Positions 15,492-25,235 of a DNA stretch of 64,000 nt are shown here, one piece after another. The stretch's first letter is position 1, and every line of letters starts with the position of its first letter. The DNA lies in contig NZ_VFNI01000004.1 in NCBI RefSeq assembly GCF_006715495.1, forward strand, positions 466,815 through 530,814, in the 5' to 3' direction. Below the pieces are notes generated by a model that made no database searches, was not told the origin of the DNA, and saw only the letters and a program-made list of their open reading frames with translations. Both the position numbers and the translations under genes were made by a program. The DNA is from Herbaspirillum sp. SJZ106 (GTDB lineage Bacteria > Pseudomonadota > Gammaproteobacteria > Burkholderiales > Burkholderiaceae_D).

Positions 15492-18400
15492 GCGAAGGCC
15501 GATTCAACCTTTCGGTGCTGGCGGTACGCGAGCGCTCCATCACCCTGTTTCTGATCCTGCTCATTTCGGTCGCCGGCATCATGGCGTTCTTCAAGCTGGG
15601 GCGGGCAGAGGATCCCTCCTTCACCATCAAGGTCATGACCGTCGTCACAGCATGGCCCGGCGCCACCGCCCAGGAGATGCAGGACCAGGTCGCCGAGAAG
15701 ATCGAGAAGCGGATGCAGGAGCTGAGCTGGTACGATCGTACCGAAACCTACACGCGCCCCGGTCTCGCCTTCACCACCGTGACGCTGAAGGACAAGACGC
15801 CGCCCTCCGCAGTCCAGGAGGAGTTCTACCAGGCGCGCAAGAAGGTCGGCGACGAGATCCGCAACCTGCCGGCCGGCGTGATGGGGCCGTTCGTGAATGA
15901 CGAATACGCCGACGTCACCTTTGCCCTTTATGCGCTCAAGGCGAAGGGCGAGCCGCAGCGGCTGCTGGTGCGCGATGCGGAGCAACTGCGCCAGCGCCTG
16001 CTGCATGTACCGGGCGTGAAGAAGGTCAACATCGTCGGAGAGCGGTCCGAGCGCATCTATGTCGAATTTTCCCATGAACGGCTCGCCACGCTGGGCGTCA
16101 CTCCCCAGGATATCTTCGCTGCCCTGGGCGCCCAGAACGCCCTGACACCCGCCGGTTCGATTGAAACCAGCGGCCCCGAAGTCTTTGTCCGCCTGGACGG
16201 CGCCTTCGATCAGCTCGACAAGATCCGCAACACTCCCGTCATATCACAGGGCCGCACGCTGAAGCTTTCGGACATCGCCGTGGTCAAGCGGGGTTACGAA
16301 GATCCTGCGACGTTCCTGGTGCGTAACGGCGGCGAGCCGGCGCTGCTGCTTGGCGTGGTCATGAGCGATGGCTGGAATGGTCTGGAACTGGGCCGCGCGC
16401 TGGACACTGAGGTCGGCCAGATCAATGCGGAGCAGGCGCTGGGAATGAGCCTGACAAAGGTCATGGACCAGGCTATCAACATCAGCTCGGCCGTCGATGA
16501 ATTCATGATCAAGTTCTTCGCCGCCGTGCTGGTGGTGATGCTGGTCAGCTTCCTGAGCATGGGCTGGCGGGTCGGGCTGGTGGTGGCTGCGGCCGTGCCG
16601 CTGACGCTGGCGGTGGTGTTCGTGGTGATGCTGGCCACCGGCAAGAACTTCGACCGAATCACATTGGGCTCTTTGATTCTGGCACTGGGATTGTTGGTGG
16701 ACGATGCCATCATCGCCATCGAGATGATGGTGGTGAAGATGGAAGAGGGATACAGCCGGATTGCCGCATCTGCATACGCCTGGAGCCATACCGCCGCGCC
16801 GATGCTGTCGGGCACGCTGGTCACAGCCGTGGGTTTCATGCCTAATGGCTTCGCGCGCTCAACTGCAGGCGAATACACCAGCAACATGTTCTGGATCGTC
16901 GGCATTGCACTGATCGCCTCGTGGATCGTGGCAGTGGTCTTCACTCCCTACCTGGGCGTGAAAATGCTTCCGGATTTCAAGAAGGTCGAGGGTGGCCATG
17001 AGGCCATCTACGATACGCCGCGATATAACCGCTTCCGCCAGTTGCTGGCCCGGGTGATCGCGCGCAAGTGGATCGTCGCGGCATCGGTCGTGGCAATGTT
17101 CGTCCTCTCCATACTTGGAATGGGCATGGTCAAGAAGCAGTTCTTCCCGATTTCTGATCGTCCGGAAGTGCTGGTCGAAGTGCAGATGCCCTATGGCACC
17201 TCCATCACCCAGACAAGCGCAGCCACCGCCAAGGTGGAAGCCTGGCTCGCCCGCCAGGCCGAATCAAAGATCGTGACTGCCTATATCGGCCAGGGCGCAC
17301 CGCGCTTCTACTTGGCCATGAGCCCAGAATTGCCCGATCCTTCATTTGCCAAGATCGTGGTTCTCACCGATAACCAGAACGAACGCGAGGATCTCAAGCT
17401 GCGCCTGCGTCAGGCTGTGGCCGATGGACTCGCCTCGGAAGCGCGGGTTCGCGTCACCAATTTGGTGTTCGGTCCGTATTCGCCTTTCCCGGTCGCCTAC
17501 CGCGTCTCTGGCCCGGACCCCATGGTCTTGCGTGGGATTGCCGAGCAAGTGCATCAGGTCATGGATGCCAGCCCGATGATGCGGACCGTGAACACTGACT
17601 GGGGCGTGCGTGTCCCGACCCTGCATTTCACCTTGCAGCAGGACCGCCTGCAAGCCGTCGGACTCAGTTCCAGTTCGGCGGCGCAGCAGTTGCAGTTCCT
17701 GCTCAATGGCGTGCCCGTCACGGCAGTACGCGAAGACATCCGCAGCGTTCAGGTGACTGCGCGCTCAGCGGGGGCGACCCGAATGGATCCGGCCAGGATC
17801 GGCAATTTCACCTTGACCGGCAGTAACGGTCAGCGCATTCCGCTTTCCCAGGTGGGCAAAGTCGAGGTGCGCATGGAAGAACCGATCATGCGCCGCCGCG
17901 ACCGCGTCCCGACCATCACCGTTCGCGGCGATATCGCGGACGGCCTGCAGCCGCCCGATGTCTCCACGGCAATCACCAAGCAACTGCAAACCATCATCGA
18001 GAAGCTCCCCAGTGGTTACCGTATCGTCGAAGCAGGCTCCATCGAGGAGTCAGACAAGGCAACTGTCGCGATGCTGCCGATTTTCCCGATCATGATTGCG
18101 GTGACGCTGCTGATCATCATTTTGCAAGTACGTTCGATGGCAGCCATGGTGATGGTGTTTCTCACCAGCCCGCTGGGATTGATCGGGGTCGTTCCCACGC
18201 TGCTGATATTTGGTCAGCCGTTCGGCATCAATACGCTGGTCGGGTTGATTGCACTGTCGGGCATCCTCATGCGCAACACGCTTATCCTGATCGGTCAGAT
18301 CCATCATAACGAACAGGCTGGCCTCGATCCCTTCCGTGCAGTGGTGGAAGCCACGGTGCAGCGGGCGCGTCCAGTCATCCTGACGGCCCTGGCCGCGATC

Positions 18401-18556
18401 TTTGCATTCATTCCGCTGACGCATTCAGTATTCTGGGGAACGCTGGCTTATACCCTGATCGGCGGCACCTTCGCGGGAACAGTCCTCACGCTGGTCTTCC
18501 TGCCGGCCATGTATTCGATCTGGTTCAAGATCCGGCCAGTCACTGTGCAGCGCTAA
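15488..18556 (+). CDS. RND efflux pump, inner membrane permease (HAE1 type)
   Basis: A 1022-aa proton-driven multidrug pump of the AcrB class. It has TM1 near residues 12-32, two large periplasmic loops, and a TM4 with the proton-relay pattern [16 protein letters not shown]. The second half repeats the plan, with TM block [20 protein letters not shown]. Sequence style resembles the TriC-like group, but substrates cannot be deduced. The start is GTG at 15488, giving a GTGA overlap with the adaptor stop and translational coupling. Expression should follow the TetR operator at 14321. Confidence 0.93.
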   Translation: MSEGRFNLSVLAVRERSITLFLILLISVAGIMAFFKLGRAEDPSFTIKVMTVVTAWPGATAQEMQDQVAEKIEKRMQELSWYDRTETYTRPGLAFTTVTLKDKTPPSAVQEEFYQARKKVGDEIRNLPAGVMGPFVNDEYADVTFALYALKAKGEPQRLLVRDAEQLRQRLLHVPGVKKVNIVGERSERIYVEFSHERLATLGVTPQDIFAALGAQNALTPAGSIETSGPEVFVRLDGAFDQLDKIRNTPVISQGRTLKLSDIAVVKRGYEDPATFLVRNGGEPALLLGVVMSDGWNGLELGRALDTEVGQINAEQALGMSLTKVMDQAINISSAVDEFMIKFFAAVLVVMLVSFLSMGWRVGLVVAAAVPLTLAVVFVVMLATGKNFDRITLGSLILALGLLVDDAIIAIEMMVVKMEEGYSRIAASAYAWSHTAAPMLSGTLVTAVGFMPNGFARSTAGEYTSNMFWIVGIALIASWIVAVVFTPYLGVKMLPDFKKVEGGHEAIYDTPRYNRFRQLLARVIARKWIVAASVVAMFVLSILGMGMVKKQFFPISDRPEVLVEVQMPYGTSITQTSAATAKVEAWLARQAESKIVTAYIGQGAPRFYLAMSPELPDPSFAKIVVLTDNQNEREDLKLRLRQAVADGLASEARVRVTNLVFGPYSPFPVAYRVSGPDPMVLRGIAEQVHQVMDASPMMRTVNTDWGVRVPTLHFTLQQDRLQAVGLSSSSAAQQLQFLLNGVPVTAVREDIRSVQVTARSAGATRMDPARIGNFTLTGSNGQRIPLSQVGKVEVRMEEPIMRRRDRVPTITVRGDIADGLQPPDVSTAITKQLQTIIEKLPSGYRIVEAGSIEESDKATVAMLPIFPIMIAVTLLIIILQVRSMAAMVMVFLTSPLGLIGVVPTLLIFGQPFGINTLVGLIALSGILMRNTLILIGQIHHNEQAGLDPFRAVVEATVQRARPVILTALAAIFAFIPLTHSVFWGTLAYTLIGGTFAGTVLTLVFLPAMYSIWFKIRPVTVQR

Positions 18557-18596
18557 AGACGGTACTTCACTCAACCATATCAATCGAAAGATCAGC

Positions 18597-19403
18597 ATGT
18601 CGAACGCAAAAGTTGTCCTTGTCACTGGCGTGTCTTCTGGTATCGGCCGCGCTGCGGCGTGCGAATTCGTCGCGCTTGGTTGCCAGGTATTCGGTACTGT
18701 CCGCAATCTGACATCTGCGCACGCCATCCCTGGCGTCACGCTAATCGAAATGGACATTCGTAACGAGGCTGCCATTGAGCAGGGTGTGGTACAGCTTGTC
18801 AGCCAAGCTGGCCGGATCGATGTACTAGTGAACAGCGCTGGCCTAACGCTACTTGGCGCGGCGGAAGAGACTTCGATGGTGGAGGCCCAGCAGCTCTTCG
18901 ATACCAATCTCTTCGGCGTCCTGCGCATGGTCAAGGCAGTACTTCCCTACATGCGCAGCCAGCGTTCCGGCCGCATCGTCAATATCAGTTCGGTGCTGGG
19001 ATTCTTGCCGGCGCCATACATGGCGCTTTACTCGGCATCCAAGCATGCGGTAGAAGGCTTCTCAGAGACGCTGGATCATGAGGTGCGCCAGTTTGGTATC
19101 CGCGTCAGCCTGGTGGAGCCATCCTTTACCAAGACCAATCTCGATGCGAATGCACCTCAGACGGCGGAGCGGATTGCCGAGTACGGCAAGGAGTTCCAGA
19201 TGGTCTCCCAAGCCATCCGGAAGAATGTGCAACAGGCTCCCGATCCCATCGGTGTGGCGCGCACGATCACCGCAGCCGCACTGGGTGCGTGGCGGATGAG
19301 GCATACGCCCAAGGGCGAGGCCTCGCTGTTGGCCAAGTTGCGCCGTTTCATGCCTGCAGGGCCGGTCGAGAAAGGTTTGCGAAAGACATTCGGTCTTGCT
19401 TGA
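18597..19403 (+). CDS. SDR-family oxidoreductase at end of efflux operon
   Basis: A 268-aa classical short-chain dehydrogenase with TGVSSGIG (10-17), NSAG (79-82), Ser131 or Ser132, and Tyr145/Lys149 (YSASK). The gene starts 40 bp after the pump gene with no terminator between, so it is probably the last gene of the efflux operon. SDR genes next to TetR/RND loci may modify the exported compound or a related toxic aldehyde or ketone. A modest 7-bp hairpin at 19423-19441 may end the transcript. Confidence 0.85.
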   Translation: MSNAKVVLVTGVSSGIGRAAACEFVALGCQVFGTVRNLTSAHAIPGVTLIEMDIRNEAAIEQGVVQLVSQAGRIDVLVNSAGLTLLGAAEETSMVEAQQLFDTNLFGVLRMVKAVLPYMRSQRSGRIVNISSVLGFLPAPYMALYSASKHAVEGFSETLDHEVRQFGIRVSLVEPSFTKTNLDANAPQTAERIAEYGKEFQMVSQAIRKNVQQAPDPIGVARTITAAALGAWRMRHTPKGEASLLAKLRRFMPAGPVEKGLRKTFGLA

Positions 19404-19422
19404 TCTATCGATTTCCAGAGGG

Positions 19423-19441
19423 ACCTGGCTCGTTGCCAGGT
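19423..19441 (+). terminator. Weak hairpin after efflux operon
   Basis: ACCTGGC and GCCAGGT form a 7-bp stem with a 5-nt loop, followed by a moderately T-rich stretch (TTCATTCTGC). It is the only terminator-like structure between the convergent SDR and ABC genes. Confidence 0.4.
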
Positions 19442-19569
19442 TCATTCTGCTATCTGATCTTCTAGCTGGCTGGGAATAGCGTCGAAATTCTGACGGGATG
19501 GCGCCGCAAACGGCCCCGGGGACGCAGGCGCGCGCCAGCGTCCCCGGGCTTCACTGCGCATCACTGGCG

Positions 19570-20367
19570 TCACTGGTAAGTGGTCGCGATCTTCTGCGGC
19601 AGCGGCACGTTGAGCCATTTCTTGACGATGGCATTGAGTTCGCCGCTCTTCTTGGCGGCGGTGATGGTCCCGTTGACCTTGGCCAGCAGGGCCGGTTCGC
19701 CCTTGTTCAGGCCGACGCTGCAGCTCGATTCATGGATGATGTACTTGAGCACCGGCTTGTTGTTGGGCGCCTTCTCGCCCAGCGCATAGGCGACGAAGTC
19801 GCCGGTGCCCACCAGTTGCACCTGGCCCGAGACGTAGGCCGAGATCATGGCATTGTTGTCTTCATAGCGCTTGATGGTGGCGCTCTTGGGCGCGGTCTCG
19901 GTCAACTGGATGTCCTGGAAGGTGCCGCGAGCCACGCCCACGGTCTTGCCTGCCAGGTCGGCGGCGTTGGCGACCTGGACGGCAGCCACGCCGAACACGC
20001 TGTTGTTGTAGGGCGCATAGGCTTGCGAGAAGTCGATCACCTTTTCGCGCTCGGCGCTCTTGCCCAGGGTGGAAATGACCAGGTCGGCCTTGTGCGTCTG
20101 CAGGTAGGCGATGCGGTTGGCGCTGGCCACCGGCACCAGTTGCACTTTGACCCCCATCTTTTGTGCGATCAGCCTGGCGACGTCGATGTCCAGGCCCTGC
20201 AATTGCAGGTCGGCGTTGACCGAGCCGAACGGCGCAAAGTCCTGCGGCACGCCGATGCGCACCACGCCGGCTTTCTGGATGTCGGCCAGGGCGTCGGCGC
20301 GGGCCTGTGCGGCGGTTGCGGACAACAGTCCGAAGGCGATTGCCAGCACCGGTTTGAGGGATTTCAT
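19570..20367 (-). CDS. Amino-acid ABC transporter substrate-binding protein
   Basis: A 265-aa periplasmic binding protein of family 3 (PF00497-type). It has a Sec signal (MKSLKPVLAIAFGLLSATAAQA) and typical segments GVVRIGVPQDFAPFG, GLDIDVARLIAQKMG and LVISTLGKSAEREKVIDFS. The start at 20367 has AAGGAGA eight bases upstream; the long upstream open frame is GC artefact. No permease or ATPase gene is adjacent, so it is an orphan receptor within this window. A divergent promoter region with a strong dyad lies upstream. Confidence 0.9.
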   Translation of the reverse strand: MKSLKPVLAIAFGLLSATAAQARADALADIQKAGVVRIGVPQDFAPFGSVNADLQLQGLDIDVARLIAQKMGVKVQLVPVASANRIAYLQTHKADLVISTLGKSAEREKVIDFSQAYAPYNNSVFGVAAVQVANAADLAGKTVGVARGTFQDIQLTETAPKSATIKRYEDNNAMISAYVSGQVQLVGTGDFVAYALGEKAPNNKPVLKYIIHESSCSVGLNKGEPALLAKVNGTITAAKKSGELNAIVKKWLNVPLPQKIATTYQ

Positions 20368-20679
20368 TACGTTGGTCTCCTTGAAGTTATGCATGCCGGG
20401 CAGGCTGCGCGGGCTTGCCCCATGGGTCCTGTGTCCGGAAGCGGATGGCCGCCGCGTTGGGCTGCATTGGCCGCAGCGGCCGCGGACGATAATACGCCTT
20501 ATTCGGGCGTCGGGCACGCCGCGCGCATGCGCTTGCCGGGATGCATTTTTGCGATGGCGCATCGCAAAAAACAGGCGGATTCGGTATCCTAGGGCCAGTC
20601 CTATCGGGACGGTTGCGGATGATGGCAGTCGTCTTGAGATGATATTTCCATCCTGACAATCAACGAAGGCGATCAAAGA
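20368..20679. other. 312-base divergent intergenic region
   Basis: Separates the ABC binding protein from the HDOD gene. It carries the 25-bp dyad at 20546-20570 and otherwise no supported gene. Confidence 0.55.
20546..20570. promoter_or_regulatory. Strong perfect dyad, operator candidate
   Basis: TTTTTGCGATG and its exact complement (11-bp arms) around a 3-nt centre GCG. Ts come first and As last, the opposite of a terminator, which favours a protein-binding site. It is about 180 bases from the ABC gene start and 110 from the HDOD gene. Confidence 0.55.
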
Positions 20680-21612
20680 ATGTCGACCTATATCGAGCCC
20701 CATACATTTCGTGAACTGCAGGATTCGGAAGTATTGCCCGCGCCGTCCGGCGTGCGGCTCAATATCATGCAGATGTGCCAGCAAGAGGACATATCGCTGC
20801 CCGAACTGGTAGCGCAAGTGCAGGGCGACCCGGTGCTGGCCGGGCGCCTGATCCAGATCGCCAACATCCCCAATGTCAACAAAGGGCGCATGGTGGCGTC
20901 GGTCAACATCGAACTGCTGCTGCTGATCGGCCTGCACGCCGTGCGCCAGATGGCGCTGGCGATTTCGCTGACGGAGTCGGCGCGCCGCGGCGATTGCAAG
21001 GAATTCGACTACGACGCCTTCTGGAGCCGTTCCACGGCGATGGCATGCGCCGGCCAGGCGCTGGGCGAAATGCTGCAGGTGGCGCCGCCGGCGGAGATGT
21101 TCACCAACGGCCTGTTGGCCGGCATCGGCCGTCTCGGCCTGGCCTCGGCGCGTCCCAAACGCTATGGCGAAGTGCTGCATGCCAAGCCGCAAGGGCAGCA
21201 ATTGCTGGAACAGGAGCGGGCGGCTTTCGGCTTCGACCACCTCGACCTGGCGGCGGCGATGATGGAGGACTGGCATTTCCCCAAGCTGTTTTGCACCGCC
21301 GTCCTGCATCATGAAAATCCCGGGGCCTCGGGGTTGGATGAAGGCGATCGCCAGCAAATGCTGGCGCGCGTACTGGAACTGGCCGGCTGCGTGGCCGATG
21401 TCTGCGTGTCCGACGCCGCGACCCGCAGCCGCTTGCTGCCCCGGCTGCTGCAGCTGGCCGCAGGCTTCTCGCTGCCGCTGTCGAGCGTGGAATACATCTG
21501 CTCAAGGGTTTCGTGGGATTGGAGCGACTGGGGCAAGCTGCTCAAGATTCCAACCCAGGTGCTTCCCGAGATCGGCGCCGAGATCGCCGCAGCGGCGCAA
21601 CCGCCGGCCTGA
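20680..21612 (+). CDS. HDOD-domain signalling protein
   Basis: A 310-aa cytoplasmic protein made largely of one HDOD domain (about residues 18-215; LPAPSGVRLNIMQMCQQ, VQGDPVLAGRLIQIAN, TNGLLAGIGRLGLA, FGFDHLDLAAAMMEDW). HDOD is a catalytically degenerate HD relative found in bacterial signalling and stress or motility control. No receiver, GGDEF or EAL domain is fused here. The start is the ATG after AACGAAGG. It appears monocistronic. Confidence 0.83.
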   Translation: MSTYIEPHTFRELQDSEVLPAPSGVRLNIMQMCQQEDISLPELVAQVQGDPVLAGRLIQIANIPNVNKGRMVASVNIELLLLIGLHAVRQMALAISLTESARRGDCKEFDYDAFWSRSTAMACAGQALGEMLQVAPPAEMFTNGLLAGIGRLGLASARPKRYGEVLHAKPQGQQLLEQERAAFGFDHLDLAAAMMEDWHFPKLFCTAVLHHENPGASGLDEGDRQQMLARVLELAGCVADVCVSDAATRSRLLPRLLQLAAGFSLPLSSVEYICSRVSWDWSDWGKLLKIPTQVLPEIGAEIAAAAQPPA

Positions 21613-22087
21613 CTCCTGTGGACATCGGCTCGCAAATGGCGGCATGCCGTTCGCGACTTGTCGGAAGATTCGTTGGAAATTGGCACAATTCCCGATTTTG
21701 TATTTGAAGCGTCAGCCTTGGGTGCTAGTATGGCGCCGGCCTGGAGGTGGATGCCGGCCGCCGTTCGCCGCAGCTTGCGATACCGGCGCCACTCGTCATC
21801 CCGGATGGTCGGCTCGCATTGAATGGCGGCCGCCGCTTGCGCTCCCGCGCATGTCACATCGTCCACTTCCGGCCCGGAATGCGGTCAGCCAGATGCCTGC
21901 GGCATCGTGTCCCATCCCTCCAAGAAACCGCGGCGCTTGCCGTCATCAATAACCAAAATAGCGTAGCGGGGAAATGCCATCGGCACCCCGCCTGTCTTGC
22001 CGGCTGCAGCGCGTGCGTTGCGGGGGAGCCGGGGGCATCCTGCCATGGATCGCCCGTTACGCTCATTGCTTTATGAACAGGTGGTTT
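21613..22087. other. 475-base intergenic region
   Basis: Between the HDOD gene and the outer membrane protein gene. No reading frame with family resemblance and no strong terminator seen; the part near 21660-21730 is AT-rich and promoter-like. Confidence 0.5.
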
Positions 22088-22825
22088 ATGAAAAAAATCC
22101 TGTGCGCCTCCTGGCTGCTCTGCGTAACGATGAATCAGGCCTTTGCCGCCCACCCGCTGGTCACCGACGACGCCGGCGTGCAAGGCGAGGGCCGCCACCA
22201 GATCGAGGTCAACACCGACTGGAGCCGCCAGGCAGGCGACGCCGGCCATGTCGGCGCGTTCACCTATACCTATGGCGTGACCGACAAGCTGGACTTGTTC
22301 GCCAACCTGCCGCTGACCTTCCAATCGCCCGGCGGCACCGGAGTGGGCGACTACTCGCTCGGCGCCAAGTGGCGCTACTACGACCGGGACGGCCTGGCGC
22401 TGGCGTTCAAGCCGGAACTGTTCCTGCCCAGCGGCAATGAGGAAAAAAGCCTGGGCAACGGCAAGAGCGGCCTGGGACTGACCGCAATCGCGTCCTACGA
22501 GCTTGGCCCCTGGACCCTGCACGGCAATGCCGGCCTGAATTACAACCGCTATCAACTCGACAGCGACGATCACGACAAGCGCAAGCTGGTATGGCGCACT
22601 TCGGCAGCGGTCTGGTATGCGCTCGACGAACAGTGGCGGCTGGTGGCCGACACCGGCGTCGCGCAGAACGCCGAACGCGCCCGGCGCACCTGGCCGGCGT
22701 ATGGCCTGGTGGGCCTGATCTGGTCGCCCAACGATACGGTCGACCTCGACATCGGCGCCAAATTCGGCCTGAACAAGGCGGAAGTCACGCGCCAGTTCGG
22801 CCTCGGCGTGACCCTGCATTTCTGA
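22088..22825 (+). CDS. Outer membrane beta-barrel protein (MetA-pathway channel-like)
   Basis: A 245-aa protein with a Sec signal MKKILCASWLLCVTMNQAFA. The mature part alternates in barrel strands and ends in Phe (GLGVTLHF), the outer membrane assembly signal. Segments HPLVTDDAGVQGEGRHQIE and the DKLDLFANLPLTF pattern resemble the phenol-degradation MetA-type transporter family (PF13557). It probably forms a small channel; the solute is unknown. ATG at 22088 is preferred because AGGTGG precedes it and the signal peptide starts there; 22073 is an alternative. Confidence 0.75.
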   Translation: MKKILCASWLLCVTMNQAFAAHPLVTDDAGVQGEGRHQIEVNTDWSRQAGDAGHVGAFTYTYGVTDKLDLFANLPLTFQSPGGTGVGDYSLGAKWRYYDRDGLALAFKPELFLPSGNEEKSLGNGKSGLGLTAIASYELGPWTLHGNAGLNYNRYQLDSDDHDKRKLVWRTSAAVWYALDEQWRLVADTGVAQNAERARRTWPAYGLVGLIWSPNDTVDLDIGAKFGLNKAEVTRQFGLGVTLHF

Positions 22826-22929
22826 TCGCCGCCGGCCGGCTGTGCGGTGCAACATGCGATCGTCTGGAAAGCGCCGCCAAATCTGCTATCTTTGACCCTG
22901 GCACAGGGCCAAGCTTAAGGAGACGACAT

Positions 22930-23136
22930 ATGGATCTGGTAGAAAAATTCGATGCCAAAGGCAAGACCGGCGCGCCTTACCACGTAGAGGTGTACCAAAT
23001 CCAGCTGGACGAAGCGGGCACCTCCGCCGCAGCCGGCCAGCGCACCTACCAGCTGACCGACGGACGGGCGCTGGATCCTTTGTCGAATGAGAAGTTCAGG
23101 ATCGTTCAAACGGGAGAGAAGATCTACCGCGTCTGA
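22930..23136 (+). CDS. Small hypothetical protein
   Basis: A 68-aa protein I do not recognise. TAAGGAGA seven bases before the ATG and a strong terminator after the stop support a real gene. It is hydrophilic, without signal peptide or membrane segment. The C-terminal part (TYQLTDGRALDPLSNEKFRI) looks like a compact beta fold. It lies 104 bp after the barrel gene and convergent to the glycosyltransferase gene. Confidence 0.7.
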   Translation: MDLVEKFDAKGKTGAPYHVEVYQIQLDEAGTSAAAGQRTYQLTDGRALDPLSNEKFRIVQTGEKIYRV

Positions 23137-23165
23137 CCCCTTACTACTGGAACTGCTGGAAATGG

Positions 23166-23198
23166 AAAAAGCCGGCGCCGCGAGGCGGCCGGCTTTTT
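23166..23198. terminator. Bidirectional terminator, small gene / TPS operon end
   Basis: 11-bp perfect stem (AAAAAGCCGGC, 23166-23176, with 23188-23198), 11-nt loop, A-run left and T-run right. It ends the small plus-strand gene and the minus-strand glycosyltransferase operon. Confidence 0.9.
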
Positions 23199-23226
23199 CT
23201 TTGGCGGCGTCCGGGACGAGCGGGGA

Positions 23227-25134
23227 TCAAGCTGGCGCATGTCCTGCGCCAGCCCGGCGGCGGCTCAAGTCGATCAAGGCATCGCCCAGCGACTCGGGCC
23301 GTCCTTCGAACAGGCGCTGCAGGTACTGCGGATCGGCCAGGTAGCGGCATAGCGCATCGCGTTCGCCGAAATCAGTGGCCATCCTCACCGCCGCCAGGAT
23401 GTAATCGTCCAGCGTGGCGGCGATCGTCCAGCCGGGCAAGCCGACGCGGCGGAACAGGCCTTCGTCGATATGCTCGAACACCTCCGGCCCGGTCTTGCAT
23501 ACACCCGGCAAGCCGACCGTGAAGGCATCGATGATGCCGTTGGTATTGCCGAAGGGGAATGGCGAGAGGAACATGTCGCACTGGTTGAAGATGGACAGGT
23601 ATTCCTGGTAAGGCTGGTGCGGATACACGCTGGCGCCGGGCACATAACGCAGGATCAGCCGTTGCAGCTGCGGGTACAGCAGGCCTTGCGCCTGGCCGAT
23701 CAGGAAGTGGAAACGCACCTGTTTCGGCGCTTGCCCGCCGGGCGGCTGCAGCGCCAGTTCGGCGATCTTCTGGCACGCCATCAGGAAGCGCGGATTGAGC
23801 TTCATCGTGGTGGCGGCGATGGCGATGTTGACGTAAGGCTTGTCGGTGCGCTCCAGCCTGGGCAGGTTGACGGGAATCGCCGAGGGGCGGTAGGGCTGGC
23901 CGTCGGCCGGCAGGCGCAGCAGCTTTTCGCTGAAGCAGGCCGGGTCGCCGACGAAGTCGTCTTCCACGCTGATGTAGTCGATGCGCCTGGAGTGCGTGGT
24001 CGCCGGGTGGCCCAGGGCGGCCACCTGCAAGGGCGCCACGCGCAGGTTGGCGGCGAACATGGTGATCGGGAACATGCCCACGCTGGGCATGTACAGCACC
24101 CGCGGCCGGCGTTCGGCAGCCAGCGCGCGCAACTGGGCCAGGCAGGACAGCATGTCGCCGGGTTTCTCGAAGGCGACGAATTCATCGAACACCGCGCGCC
24201 CCAGCGCGTCGGTATTGGCCTCATAGCCGATGGCCACCACATGGAAGTGGCGGCGCGCCGCTTCCAGCGTCTTGGAATGGGTGCGGTAGATCGAATGGCC
24301 GCCGGAAAACCACTCCAGCAACACCAGCAGTACCGGCTTCCCGGCAGCGCCGGTCGATGCGCCGGCATTGTCACCTTCGTCGAAGTTGTCGATATCGCCG
24401 ATGCCGGCCTCGCGCAGCTTCTTTTCGATCAGCACGTTGATGGCGCCCTTGATGCGGTGGCGCTGCGGCAGGTCGGCGTAGCTGCAATGCATGTAGACAT
24501 CGTGCAGCACGGCGATGGGCAGGCCGTCCAGGCTGTCCAGTTCCTGCAGGCGCTCGGGCAGCCAGCCGAGCAGGGCTTCGCGCTTGGAATGCGCCGCCGG
24601 CGTGCCGAGAAAGCGCGGCGACAGCAGCGCCATGAACAAGGCCGCGGCCAGCGGCTTGTTCTGGCGCCACAGCATGTCCGCATCCAGCGGCAGTTCCGAC
24701 TCCGGCGAATACAGGATGCAGAATTTCACCAGGTCCAGCGGCTTGACCTGGAAGTCCTTGGCATCCGGCCCGCCCAGGTTGAGCGAGCGCAGGATGTGGT
24801 CGCAATTGATGAAAGGGCTGGCGCCGAACAGCGAGGACAGCCAGCGCTGGAAATTGATCAACTGCCCGAAACCGTCCGGGCTGATATGGAAGCTGGGGTC
24901 CGAGAACAGCGCCGAGATCGCGCTCGTGATCCGCGTGAGCACATGCTGCTCCAGCGCCGCGGCCGGCACCGCCGGCGAGACCGACAACGAGAAATTGCTG
25001 GCCAGCTTGCCGTAGTTGCGATCGATCAGCACCAGCAGGCGCACCAGCTCACGCGCGGCCGGTTCCTGCTGGCGCGAGTAGCAGAGGTATTCGAATTTTT
25101 CCAGCGAAAAAACGTCATCGGTGTTGGCCGTCAT
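23227..25134 (-). CDS. HMW1C-type protein N-glycosyltransferase (GT41)
   Basis: A 635-aa cytoplasmic glycosyltransferase. The HMW1C/NGT family (about 620 aa) transfers hexose from UDP-sugars to Asn in N-x-S/T sequons of adhesins before export. The N-terminal half is the all-alpha domain (FEYLCYSRQQEPAARELVRL); the C-terminal half is GT-B, with AALGHPATTHSRRIDYISV and the donor-site segment FPFGNTNGIIDAFTVGLPG near residue 530. The start at 25134 gives the family length; the longer frame adds unrelated residues. It is the last gene of the TpsB-TpsA-lyase operon, so the TpsA protein is the obvious acceptor. Confidence 0.88.
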   Translation of the reverse strand: MTANTDDVFSLEKFEYLCYSRQQEPAARELVRLLVLIDRNYGKLASNFSLSVSPAVPAAALEQHVLTRITSAISALFSDPSFHISPDGFGQLINFQRWLSSLFGASPFINCDHILRSLNLGGPDAKDFQVKPLDLVKFCILYSPESELPLDADMLWRQNKPLAAALFMALLSPRFLGTPAAHSKREALLGWLPERLQELDSLDGLPIAVLHDVYMHCSYADLPQRHRIKGAINVLIEKKLREAGIGDIDNFDEGDNAGASTGAAGKPVLLVLLEWFSGGHSIYRTHSKTLEAARRHFHVVAIGYEANTDALGRAVFDEFVAFEKPGDMLSCLAQLRALAAERRPRVLYMPSVGMFPITMFAANLRVAPLQVAALGHPATTHSRRIDYISVEDDFVGDPACFSEKLLRLPADGQPYRPSAIPVNLPRLERTDKPYVNIAIAATTMKLNPRFLMACQKIAELALQPPGGQAPKQVRFHFLIGQAQGLLYPQLQRLILRYVPGASVYPHQPYQEYLSIFNQCDMFLSPFPFGNTNGIIDAFTVGLPGVCKTGPEVFEHIDEGLFRRVGLPGWTIAATLDDYILAAVRMATDFGERDALCRYLADPQYLQRLFEGRPESLGDALIDLSRRRAGAGHAPA

Positions 25135-25235
25135 CGGATCATCCAAAGAATAAAAAAGGACGCACCCGGCATTGTGCCGCCGAAGTGCGTCCGCCGCCAG
25201 CGCCACAGCCAGGCGTCAAATCTTCCTTTTGTCTT

